Source: an uncultured Aquimarina sp. (GTDB taxonomy: Bacteria; Bacteroidota; Bacteroidia; Flavobacteriales; Flavobacteriaceae). Taken from it: a stretch of DNA of 64,000 nt. The notes beneath the pieces are model-generated. The model saw nothing but the letters and a program-made list of their open reading frames with translations. It searched no databases and had not been told where the DNA came from. The stretch spans positions 62,001-126,000 of the forward strand of contig CANLCT010000003.1 of assembly GCA_947489195.1 (NCBI GenBank), in the 5' to 3' direction. The translations under genes and the position numbers were made by a program. Below are positions 1 to 8,868 of this stretch, piece by piece (positions within the stretch are counted from its first letter, which is position 1; every line of letters begins with the position of its first letter).

Positions 1-3000
1 TTTTATAAGTTTTACTACTTATAAAAAGAGGGTTAAATACATTCTCGGCATCAGTATTTCCGTATATAAAATTGAAGGCCGTGGGTATTTTTACTACTTT
101 AAAATCATACAACAGCTCCTTGCACAACTCTTTACAACTATTTAATGCCTCCTTTGCTATGACCTTATCAAAATCTGATTTTGCTCTTGTTCTAGATGTA
201 AATTCAGAAGTTGATTGTAATACTACGCCTTCATTATTAAAAAGTGACCAATTGTATTTATTAGGTTCCTTTTTCACTGTTACGGGCGATTCATTTTTAG
301 CTATAAATCGCGCTACTTCATTTAAGGCTTTATTCCTGTTTTTTGCAATTTCAAAATGCTCTGGCGGCACCATCAAAAAAGACCCCAATCCATCACGTAA
401 TAAAAAACTATATTCGGGGTTACCTTCATCCCCAGATTGCAAATAGTTTTTTTTATCTCCGCCTAATTTAAAGGCTTTTTCCATTTCTAATAATGCCTCT
501 TTTTTAGAAGAGTACACACAATAACTAATTAATGAAGCATCTTGTTCGTTGAGTTGAATACTGAACCCAATTTTGTCTGATACCTTTTCAATACGCACCT
601 TTGTATTTCGTTTTCCAAAAGCTTCAATACTTTCTCCTATTATAGTTTTAATTTCCTTTTCAGGAAGTAAGGCTAGTGCTATTACCTTTTTCTTTGCATT
701 TTTTAAAGCCAACTGATTCCCTTGCTTTTCTACAACATAATTTTTAGCATCACCTCCCAGTACTTTAGCTCTACGCCAAGCATCTGTTGCTTTATTTTTA
801 TCGGGATAACAGTCCGTGCCTTCAAATAACAACTTACTTTCTGGAATAGTTAAGTTCCATTTATAAGCTGAATTATGTGTGGTTAAATATGCATCAAGAG
901 CTCCTTCATTTAATACGGCATCCCAAGCCTCATTTACTGATGAAAAAGCAACCGTACTCATTTTATGTTCCCTATTAATAGGATTCAGAATATGCCATTT
1001 CCAGCTTTCGAGTGTTTTTATTTCTACATCTCGATCTAACGTATGTACATCTAAAAAGCAATGCTCTCGATCTAGTGGTAACAAACGACATTCTTTGGAC
1101 ACTGCATACTCATTTACAACTGTTTGTTGCTTTCCTTTTTTAATAAAATCGCTTTGATTTTTAAGTGCTGATCCTTCCGATGTCAAACTTTTACTTCGTG
1201 CAACTTCTTCCCCTTTGTGGTTTATTAGTTGCTGATGAAAATCATACTTTGTGGTTATTATATTCTCTTCCGATGCTTTCGCAGAAAATAACCTACTAAT
1301 TACCGATCTATTGAATCCGTTTAAAGTTTTTTCTAGTTTTTTGTATGATTTAGGATCTCGAAGTTGCACCAAAACTTTATTTGCTGCAAGGAGTAACTCT
1401 TCCTTATTTTCATAACTGCGATTACTTCTAAAAAGCAAATTCCCATTGGCATCATTTAATCCAAACCTGTGACACTCGGAGACTTCAAAATTGCATAAAT
1501 TTCGTCGCTCATAATTGTTTATTCCTGATAATAAGGACACTCTTTTTTCAAAACCAGAAACATTGTCTGTATTCCATGCAGGTTTTAAATAATCAAAGGC
1601 CTTCCCTCTATTTCTGCTTAAATCTGCAAACTCTTTTATATAACTCGATTGATCTTCAATCCTTTTTTGGTCCAGTGTCGTTTCACTTAAATTCCCTTTG
1701 TACTGTAACAAAGTGTACTCCGTAAAACCTTCACCAAATCGAGCTAATAAATGATCCAAAAAAAGTTTTCGCCTTGCTATATATTCTTCCTTATTTTCGG
1801 TTAATTCCTGTAAAACATCCAAATAAGAAACTGGTTGAAAAGCAATACCAAAATAATGCTGTGTTGTAGTACCTAATGTATCAGTAACCAAATTATACCC
1901 CGTAGCTGTCGAAGCCATAAAAGCTACATTTTTAGCTTCGCTCTTAGCCTCATTAATGGACTTATAGCGTTTAGTCCCCACCAGTAATAATTGACTTGAC
2001 GTATTGGGGTAAAGGACAAAAAAGCACCCAAAACGATCTTCTAAAACTTGAATACTATACTTTTTAGAAAAGAAAACGTCCACCAATTGATTGATATGTA
2101 TGGATCGTATATTTATGGATTCGAAACTTACCAAATCAACTAAACCACTTTGACTATCACAATAATTTCCTATACTAAATTCTGTTCTAGGATGTGCTTC
2201 CAATAAAGCTATTGCATTTTTCCATGCCTCGTTATTTTGTACTGGATAAGCAACTACAGAACTTCCATTTTGAGTTTCGGCTGTGGTATGAAATTTTAGT
2301 AAACTTTCGATACCTGGTATACTATCTGGTAATTGAGTAAAATAAGTTTTACACGTTTCCTCAGCACTATCCGCTTCTGATTTTAATGAAAATAGGGAAC
2401 GAATATTAGCTAATTGTGATGCATAATTTGCTAGTAATTGATCATAAAACAATAAGTAGCCTTTTAATTGTAAGGCTTGCGTTTTTCTCAACAATGTAGC
2501 ACTTTCCGCTAAGCCATCTTCCCCTACACCATAAACTACTGGGAAATCATTTTGAATAGAATAAAACTCGCTCAAATCATCGTGGTATATACCAATAGGA
2601 ATTTCATTATTCAGACTAGTTAATGGAAGCCTGAATTTTTTTCCGAAGGATAATGATTGATGTGCTTTTAATTTATCTAGTTTTATAATTCCTTGCTGAC
2701 TGTACAAGTCAATACATGAATTTTCCAATAAAAAAACAGGGACTTCATCTTTTTCTAGGCCATGTACCCAAGCTAAACTACCTGCTATATTGCCTTTATT
2801 TATGTGTGCTTTTTTAACTTTTTGAACGCCTTCAATTTCCAAAACTATTGCATACAAATCCGAAAGATGGATTTCATTTCTCTTTTCTAGTTTTTCTAAT
2901 TCATCCGTGTCTATAAAACCAAAACTTTCTTTGAGATAAGGTCTTCCCTCAAAAATAGCATCAATGGTTTTTCCTTTATTTAAAAGTTCATTAAGCGTAT

Positions 3001-3796
3001 AATAATTAATTTCTGGTTGAAAATAATTTCTTAATGCTTTTATAATTTTTGAATACACCTTTTTAGGATCAACCCCTAAAGCAATTTCTACATCCAAGCA
3101 AACACCAAAGTCAATCGGTTTTAAAATTTCAATTTGAATAAAATCTTCACATAAATTTCGATGCTCCGATAAAAAGCTTTTAACAGCTTCTTTTAATGCT
3201 ATTTCATCAACAGTATCGTCTTCTTTTTCTATAAAAACTTTGTACAATCCGTTCAGACAAAGTTGTTGATATGCTTTATCTAAAAGACAGTCTCTTCTAT
3301 TATCAATAACATGTATGGCTTCTTCAAAACTAATCTCCTCCTCCTCGTTAGGCTTAATTGGTGACGTGCATGTTAAACTATTTATTTGTTGATTAATAAA
3401 CAACGCTACTTCTTGATCTGCAATTTCGAGCCAAGCATTCCGAACACCATCAATTTCTATAAGTAATTTCCGATAATCGGTAATAGAGACCGGGTTTATA
3501 GTAAGGATCTCTAAGGGAGTTAAAAAATTATCATCCTTTTCAGAATTATCTTTTTGGGCAATTAAATTTTTAAATGGCAGATTCGTTTTATATCCTAAAT
3601 CAAGTAATGCATAAACCAGCACCTCCAAAATGGTGATTCCAGGGTCGTGTGCATTATGATCTGTCCAAATTTTACCAGCTAAATTGCCAATATGTTCCAG
3701 ACCTTCTCTTCTAAGCTGATCAAAATCTAAATATTCAGGAATATCTGGATCATTTTGCTTAATAACAGCTGCGGTATTTTCTAATAATCCTCCCAT
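1..3796 (-). CDS. Giant eCIS baseplate protein, Afp12/J-like (partial, C-terminus off window)
   Basis: This frame is open from an ATG at 3796 down to base 1, giving 1265 visible codons and no stop, so the protein is longer than the window shows. The N-terminus (start MGGLLENTAAV; then TDHNAHDPGITILEVLVYAL near residue 45) resembles the wedge-type baseplate proteins of eCIS (Afp12/Pvc12, T4 gp6-like). It lies 4 bases after the other giant baseplate gene, as expected for an operon. From about residue 585 onward I see roughly eight loosely similar stretches (near 585, 775, 849, 928, 978, 1074, 1128 and 1177), with an aromatic-x-aromatic strand, a turn often containing G, an aromatic residue and then an amphipathic helix. 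These recall YegP/DUF1508-type units. The family's usual size is well exceeded. The baseplate role is inferred from context and N-terminal resemblance; the repeat reading is my inference. Confidence 0.75.
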   Translation of the reverse strand, partial: MGGLLENTAAVIKQNDPDIPEYLDFDQLRREGLEHIGNLAGKIWTDHNAHDPGITILEVLVYALLDLGYKTNLPFKNLIAQKDNSEKDDNFLTPLEILTINPVSITDYRKLLIEIDGVRNAWLEIADQEVALFINQQINSLTCTSPIKPNEEEEISFEEAIHVIDNRRDCLLDKAYQQLCLNGLYKVFIEKEDDTVDEIALKEAVKSFLSEHRNLCEDFIQIEILKPIDFGVCLDVEIALGVDPKKVYSKIIKALRNYFQPEINYYTLNELLNKGKTIDAIFEGRPYLKESFGFIDTDELEKLEKRNEIHLSDLYAIVLEIEGVQKVKKAHINKGNIAGSLAWVHGLEKDEVPVFLLENSCIDLYSQQGIIKLDKLKAHQSLSFGKKFRLPLTSLNNEIPIGIYHDDLSEFYSIQNDFPVVYGVGEDGLAESATLLRKTQALQLKGYLLFYDQLLANYASQLANIRSLFSLKSEADSAEETCKTYFTQLPDSIPGIESLLKFHTTAETQNGSSVVAYPVQNNEAWKNAIALLEAHPRTEFSIGNYCDSQSGLVDLVSFESINIRSIHINQLVDVFFSKKYSIQVLEDRFGCFFVLYPNTSSQLLLVGTKRYKSINEAKSEAKNVAFMASTATGYNLVTDTLGTTTQHYFGIAFQPVSYLDVLQELTENKEEYIARRKLFLDHLLARFGEGFTEYTLLQYKGNLSETTLDQKRIEDQSSYIKEFADLSRNRGKAFDYLKPAWNTDNVSGFEKRVSLLSGINNYERRNLCNFEVSECHRFGLNDANGNLLFRSNRSYENKEELLLAANKVLVQLRDPKSYKKLEKTLNGFNRSVISRLFSAKASEENIITTKYDFHQQLINHKGEEVARSKSLTSEGSALKNQSDFIKKGKQQTVVNEYAVSKECRLLPLDREHCFLDVHTLDRDVEIKTLESWKWHILNPINREHKMSTVAFSSVNEAWDAVLNEGALDAYLTTHNSAYKWNLTIPESKLLFEGTDCYPDKNKATDAWRRAKVLGGDAKNYVVEKQGNQLALKNAKKKVIALALLPEKEIKTIIGESIEAFGKRNTKVRIEKVSDKIGFSIQLNEQDASLISYCVYSSKKEALLEMEKAFKLGGDKKNYLQSGDEGNPEYSFLLRDGLGSFLMVPPEHFEIAKNRNKALNEVARFIAKNESPVTVKKEPNKYNWSLFNNEGVVLQSTSEFTSRTRAKSDFDKVIAKEALNSCKELCKELLYDFKVVKIPTAFNFIYGNTDAENVFNPLFISSKTYK

Positions 3797-3800
3797 TATT

Positions 3801-6800
3801 TTACGTTAATTGGTGTACTTTATTAGACTTCAATTTATGAGTAGCTTCTGCTTCCAAACAGGTTTCCTTGTCGTGCTCAATACATATATTTCCTGGCACT
3901 AAAACAGTTCTGGCCGTTAATGGTTTTATCGTAGTTCCTTTTTGATTGCATAGGCCTGTTAATTCTAAATTCACTATAAAATCAACATATTGCAATTGCT
4001 CTACAAAACCGATAATATCTGAGTAGCGCACCAGTTGACCAAAAGCTAGTTTTTCAATATCTCCTAACACCCATGGCGCTAAAAACAAGGTAATATCATC
4101 TTTCAGCTTTTTTGTAAAAAAATCAGGAGACTTTCCTCTATGCAACCTTACTTTTATTACCACATCTACCCCTTCATATCTTGGATTCATTATTTTAATA
4201 CGTGCAAAGGGAGAGGTGCGTTTCCGTACATAATCTCCTATTTTTTCCAATAAACTCACCGGTACTTTTGGAGCAATTAAGTTCCCCGATTCCAACTTTG
4301 TTAAATCTGGTATTACTGTAATTACAATATAACCTGGAGCTACTTCTAAATCACGTTTGTAATCAATGGCAGATAATCCCATGGTGTGAGTAATACATTT
4401 GGCTTTTTCTATTTCGGGAAAACCTTCCAATACAATTTTTTCATAATCCGATAGCATTAATGCCCTGCCTTTATGCTTTAGCTGCTCGCTCACACGGGTA
4501 TAAAAATGTCCATTTACTTCAGGGGTTCTCCCTCCAAATGAAGGGTAAATTTGTTCCACCTTTTTAACATTAAAATCTCCATTCACCAGTTTAGCTATGC
4601 TGCCTGGCTCCAAAGGAGTTTCCAATCTATTTTTATCATTTAAAACACTAAACCTTGCCGAAGTTTTAGCTGCTTGGGTATGTATTCCAATAGTTTCTGC
4701 AACTGCTTTGACATTTTTAGGTGTTGACACTTTAACCCAATACAATGGATCAGGCATAACGGTATTCCCTTTGTTAGTAATATCATCGGGAATGACAATA
4801 CTTGCTATACCAGATACCGTAAAACGATCTGTTTCATCTGAAATCACATCAAAATCATATTGCAATAATTTCCATTCATTATTACTTAAATAATGCCAAT
4901 AAATTTCGGCGCGATCCAATTCCGAATCGGCAGTAGCTTCTGCTAATTGAAATAATAATGATAAACTACCGCCAATAGTTATTTTTTCTAAACCAATAAA
5001 TAGAGTTCCTTCATCATTAAAAAAAGGAAATAAGGTGGGTTTGGTTTCAATATTTTCAAACTTTGATGTATTTTCAAAAGGATATAAATGTGTTATATCC
5101 ATATCACTAATAGTTGCTTCAGCCTTGTAATCGACAAATAAAGATTTTATAACAGGCGTATAAGGCTCATTTGGAAGTATGGCATTATCTGCATTATTAG
5201 CTATAAAAATATCTTTAATCTTATCAGCCCTACTACATAAACTCTCATCAATTTTTTCTAAACCATATGGAGAAAGGTTCCCTGGAATATTTGAAGGTAT
5301 ATTGGGCGGTGCAAATATTGGAGGTGGAGGTGCTTTTTCTACTTCATCTTGAAGATCTTCTAAAGTTCCTCCCCACGTCTTTATATCATCAATCCGATCT
5401 TCAGTCTCATCACACAATGTTATAATATTATCTACCTCCTCTTTTATTGTTTCAATAGATTTTGGATCTAATATATTAGCCAACGCCATCATTTGCTTAG
5501 CTAATACAAAAGCATAACTATCATGCTGAAAATCTTCTCCTTTTAACTTTATTCTAAAAAAAGCTTTACTGGAATTAACCGTTAATGGAGTTAAGGGTTC
5601 CTTAGGCATTGATTTATCTTCATAGGCTGTAATTGGAAAATCACCACGATTCCACCGATAACCATTAAAATTAAACGCTCCATTAATTGCTGGACATGGT
5701 GTGAATGAATTTTTTGATGTAAATAATCTTTTATCCACACCACCATCTTCCCATATACCTTTATCTAAAACACCACCTCTAATTTCAAAAACATTTGTCG
5801 AAATATTTACTCCATCTTCTAAATTATAGGCTTCATAATAATCTTCAAAATCAACAGGTCGGTCTTTCCATTCTACTCCTAATCGAAATGATTGCCAATT
5901 TTTACAAAAAACCTCTTTTGACCCTATAATAAACGATGCATCCACTTTAGGCCTTGGACCAAATGGAAACATCGGCTTGTTTACATCTTGTAAATTTTCA
6001 TCATTTTGAACAATTAGATTTTTAAGCCCACATACATGTACTTTGATTTTGGCATCTACTAATTTAATCCCTTGTAAAAAATGATATGGTGAAATTGAAA
6101 TTTCTCCCACATCTTTTTTTTCTCGTTTTAAACAACAGTCTTTTTTATCATCATTTTTAGGTCTACCTCCTATAATATCATCACAGGTTAATACATTTTC
6201 TAACTTTTCAATAGCAGGATTAAGTTCAATTTTTACCACAGGAAAAGGGGTATTTACATCTATTTTTTCTTTCAGTTTTTCTTCATCAAAAAACACCACC
6301 TTGGGATCATCCTTTTTTAACTTCAACTTAAATACAAACTGAAGATCGGCACTTGTATTCAAGTCCGAAAAAGGAGGTAAATCTATCACAAGATCCTCTA
6401 TCTCTTCTTGTTTTGGAATTACCCAATCTTTTTCACCACTAAAAGTCATCAAAAACAACTGTCCTACTTTTGACATATTTTCTTCAAAAATAGCACACTC
6501 GCACAAGCGTTTTTTTTCGTTGTCATTAAAAAGAGGCAAACAACTAATAGGGTCCTTTTGTGTTAAAAACACTTCTAAATTATTTCCTATTATGTATTCC
6601 TCTTCGTTACCCAATAAATTCAGTAAATAATTCTTGGTCTCCTCTGTTATTGTTTCGCAATTTTCAACAGTTTCTCTTTTAAATGAAAACTGCTTTTGGG
6701 CTATAATTTCATCTAAATTCTGTTTAATGTTTGCTGCAGAAATACTTCCCTCTGGTAAATTGCAATTCAAACGTATTTCAACAGAACGCTCTCCTTCCTC

Positions 6801-8117
6801 CAATAACAATACAGGTGATGCTAACACAAAACCTATGCGTGCTTTTGGGTGTTCCTCGGCTATTTCCTTTCCTTTTTTAATATACTTACTATACTTATCA
6901 CCAAGTGTAGCCCAGTTTACTGGTTGATCTTCTTTAAATTTCTTTCCTTTTCCATCTGCTGAATTCGCTACTGGAGCTATATATACCCCCTCAATATAGG
7001 TCTTGTCATTATTATCTGTAGTTGGAAATAATGAAAGTGTTCTTACCTCTTTTACCTGAGCTTTATCTACTACCAACTCATGATCTAAGCCAAATTGGAT
7101 ATCTTGATTATTCGCGTCCTTACTATCCTTTAACAATAAGTCCTTTTTTAATAAATACTGCTCTTGATGATTGGCTACTTCAAAAACAATATGCGCTTGA
7201 TCTGGTAAGGCATCTTTAGGAAGCATTTTTAATACTTCTTCATAAAAAAAGTCTAAATGCTTTTTACTTAATTCATTTATATTGCCCTGAAAATGCTTAA
7301 ATAACTCTAAAAAAGCAAACAATAATGCAATGTGTGGTTCATGTTTTTTTTGAAGTGATGCTTGTAATGGCAGTAAACTTTCTTCAATATAATTAGGAGC
7401 GGCATCAACAATTGCTTGAACACCTCCAATTATTTTAAGAAACAATGTATTTAATTGTGCTCCTGCTTTTAAAAGTGCTTCTTTTTTTCCTTTTTTAACT
7501 TTTTGAATACATCCATCAATGGCATAAATATCAATAACTTCAAATTGCCACGGAAGATTTAAAAATTCATTAAAATTCTTTTTGGATACACATAAATAAT
7601 TTACACTTGAATTATGTAATCCTATAAAAGATTTCATTGCTTCGGCAAACGAAGTTTTGATAATAGCGAGTAGCGAATCTGTAAAACTATTCTCTTGATT
7701 TTGTACCGTAATAAATAATTGTGTCGTTGGCCCACTAAGTTTTGCTTCTATAAAATTAAATAAAGCTTCTAAGGTTTCTTTCGATGGATTTTCATTGAGT
7801 TCTTTATATAATAATAAAAACTGAACTTCCAAACCCTCAACGTCTATTTTACTTAATACTGCCAATTGAAAAGGTAAACTATCTTTAAAAAAAGCACCCC
7901 AATTATCTATATCTTGAAACTCCCCATCAATTTCAGTATTTCTGTATTGATAAAAATTAATTTGTTGCGCATACCCACTAATCATATATAAACGATCTGC
8001 TAAAGTTTTTCCATCAATAGGTACTGCATTGGGATCCAATGCCTGTATTAGTCTATCTTTTTGACTTGTCCCCTTCCTATTTTTTAAAGGGTGTGCTATA
8101 TTAGATGGATGCTTCAT
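3801..8117 (-). CDS. Giant eCIS baseplate J-like protein (Afp11-like), 1438 aa
   Basis: Large baseplate wedge protein of a contractile injection system. The C-terminal 300 residues show the J-like pattern: a FPEIEKAKCITH segment, then APGYIVITVIPD, then RTSPFARIKIMNPRYEGVDV, and a final VQIS-type strand region before a Cys/His-containing tail. The first 900 residues look like added insertions, and a proline-rich hinge (EKAPPPPIFAPPNIP) sits near residue 930. At 1438 aa it is larger than the Afp11 type. AlgoCIS of Algoriphagus was described with a cage built from massive baseplate extensions, and this size is consistent with that design. It starts 14 bases after the gp25-like gene and is followed at 4 bases by the second giant. 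Assignment to the J family is well supported; the function of the extensions is unknown. Confidence 0.85.
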   Translation of the reverse strand: MKHPSNIAHPLKNRKGTSQKDRLIQALDPNAVPIDGKTLADRLYMISGYAQQINFYQYRNTEIDGEFQDIDNWGAFFKDSLPFQLAVLSKIDVEGLEVQFLLLYKELNENPSKETLEALFNFIEAKLSGPTTQLFITVQNQENSFTDSLLAIIKTSFAEAMKSFIGLHNSSVNYLCVSKKNFNEFLNLPWQFEVIDIYAIDGCIQKVKKGKKEALLKAGAQLNTLFLKIIGGVQAIVDAAPNYIEESLLPLQASLQKKHEPHIALLFAFLELFKHFQGNINELSKKHLDFFYEEVLKMLPKDALPDQAHIVFEVANHQEQYLLKKDLLLKDSKDANNQDIQFGLDHELVVDKAQVKEVRTLSLFPTTDNNDKTYIEGVYIAPVANSADGKGKKFKEDQPVNWATLGDKYSKYIKKGKEIAEEHPKARIGFVLASPVLLLEEGERSVEIRLNCNLPEGSISAANIKQNLDEIIAQKQFSFKRETVENCETITEETKNYLLNLLGNEEEYIIGNNLEVFLTQKDPISCLPLFNDNEKKRLCECAIFEENMSKVGQLFLMTFSGEKDWVIPKQEEIEDLVIDLPPFSDLNTSADLQFVFKLKLKKDDPKVVFFDEEKLKEKIDVNTPFPVVKIELNPAIEKLENVLTCDDIIGGRPKNDDKKDCCLKREKKDVGEISISPYHFLQGIKLVDAKIKVHVCGLKNLIVQNDENLQDVNKPMFPFGPRPKVDASFIIGSKEVFCKNWQSFRLGVEWKDRPVDFEDYYEAYNLEDGVNISTNVFEIRGGVLDKGIWEDGGVDKRLFTSKNSFTPCPAINGAFNFNGYRWNRGDFPITAYEDKSMPKEPLTPLTVNSSKAFFRIKLKGEDFQHDSYAFVLAKQMMALANILDPKSIETIKEEVDNIITLCDETEDRIDDIKTWGGTLEDLQDEVEKAPPPPIFAPPNIPSNIPGNLSPYGLEKIDESLCSRADKIKDIFIANNADNAILPNEPYTPVIKSLFVDYKAEATISDMDITHLYPFENTSKFENIETKPTLFPFFNDEGTLFIGLEKITIGGSLSLLFQLAEATADSELDRAEIYWHYLSNNEWKLLQYDFDVISDETDRFTVSGIASIVIPDDITNKGNTVMPDPLYWVKVSTPKNVKAVAETIGIHTQAAKTSARFSVLNDKNRLETPLEPGSIAKLVNGDFNVKKVEQIYPSFGGRTPEVNGHFYTRVSEQLKHKGRALMLSDYEKIVLEGFPEIEKAKCITHTMGLSAIDYKRDLEVAPGYIVITVIPDLTKLESGNLIAPKVPVSLLEKIGDYVRKRTSPFARIKIMNPRYEGVDVVIKVRLHRGKSPDFFTKKLKDDITLFLAPWVLGDIEKLAFGQLVRYSDIIGFVEQLQYVDFIVNLELTGLCNQKGTTIKPLTARTVLVPGNICIEHDKETCLEAEATHKLKSNKVHQLT

Positions 8118-8131
8118 TTATCTAAACTTAT

Positions 8132-8554
8132 TTATATGCCTTGATCAGCTTCTCTTAAATAAAAATCGTACACATAGTTATTTCGGGTATTAGTCCCTTC
8201 AATTTCATAATGCACAATGATTTTCAATTTCCCTTCGATCAATTCAAAGGAATCTTCTTCAGTAATATCAATTCTTTCTAGTTTTATCCTTGGTTCAAAA
8301 TAAAGAATGGCTCTTTCCACTACATCTTTTATAAAACCAATAAGTGCATTATCTACATTTTCAAACTGGTAATCTTTTAAATTACAGCCATATTCGGGTT
8401 GCATCACCCGTTCTCCCAAACTGGTCGAAAGTAAAATTTCCAAACTTTGCTCTATGTCTTTTTCGGCACTAACCATAGTGATGGTTTTTCCATCGATATC
8501 AAATGTTGGTGGAAATGACCATCCTGTTCCTAAATATGCTTTGTTCGAATTCAT
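8132..8554 (-). CDS. gp25-like baseplate wedge protein (Afp9-like)
   Basis: A 140-aa protein of the T4 gp25/GPW family, which in contractile systems nucleates sheath assembly from the baseplate. It has the typical order: a GTGWSFPPTF opening, an ISAEKDIEQSLEILLST-like helix, the signature LGERVMQPEYGC near residues 50-62, a helix with RAILYFEPRIKLERI, and a closing strand YVYDFYLRE. Length matches the family. It sits 10 bases after the PAAR gene and 14 bases before the giant J-like gene, the same neighbourhood as Afp9-Afp11 in known eCIS loci, although PAAR precedes gp25 here. High confidence from motif and context. Confidence 0.93.
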   Translation of the reverse strand: MNSNKAYLGTGWSFPPTFDIDGKTITMVSAEKDIEQSLEILLSTSLGERVMQPEYGCNLKDYQFENVDNALIGFIKDVVERAILYFEPRIKLERIDITEEDSFELIEGKLKIIVHYEIEGTNTRNNYVYDFYLREADQGI

Positions 8555-8564
8555 CTTTTATATT

Positions 8565-8855
8565 TTAACCCCCGATCATTACCATTGGAAAACCTTGAAT
8601 AATTGTACCTCCATGAGATGTTAAATCACCCATTCGGGCTGCAGGTTGTCCGCCTATAAACACCGTTGTTGATCCTTTTGCTATTGTATCAGGCGGGCCA
8701 ACACAAACACACATATCACCTACCACTGCTGCAGGTTGTCCACCTATTAATACTGTTGATTTTGGAGGACCTATAACTGGGCCACCCACATGAGGCACCG
8801 GTCCATTTGATAATGGGCACGTATGCATATCTCCGATTCTAGCTGCTGCTGGCAT
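8565..8855 (-). CDS. PAAR spike-tip protein (Afp10-like)
   Basis: A 96-aa stand-alone PAAR protein that would cap the VgrG-like spike and sharpen it with a bound metal. It opens with MPAAARIGDMHTCPL, and the two characteristic hairpin repeats VLIGGQPAAVVGD and VFIGGQPAARMGD are visible. His11, Cys13, His22 and the CVC cluster near residue 50, plus a C-terminal SHGG, are plausible metal ligands. There is no C-terminal effector extension, so cargo is probably carried elsewhere, for example in the tube lumen. It lies 13 bases after the spike gene. High confidence. Confidence 0.95.
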   Translation of the reverse strand: MPAAARIGDMHTCPLSNGPVPHVGGPVIGPPKSTVLIGGQPAAVVGDMCVCVGPPDTIAKGSTTVFIGGQPAARMGDLTSHGGTIIQGFPMVMIGG

Positions 8856-8868
8856 ATTCTTATTTTTA

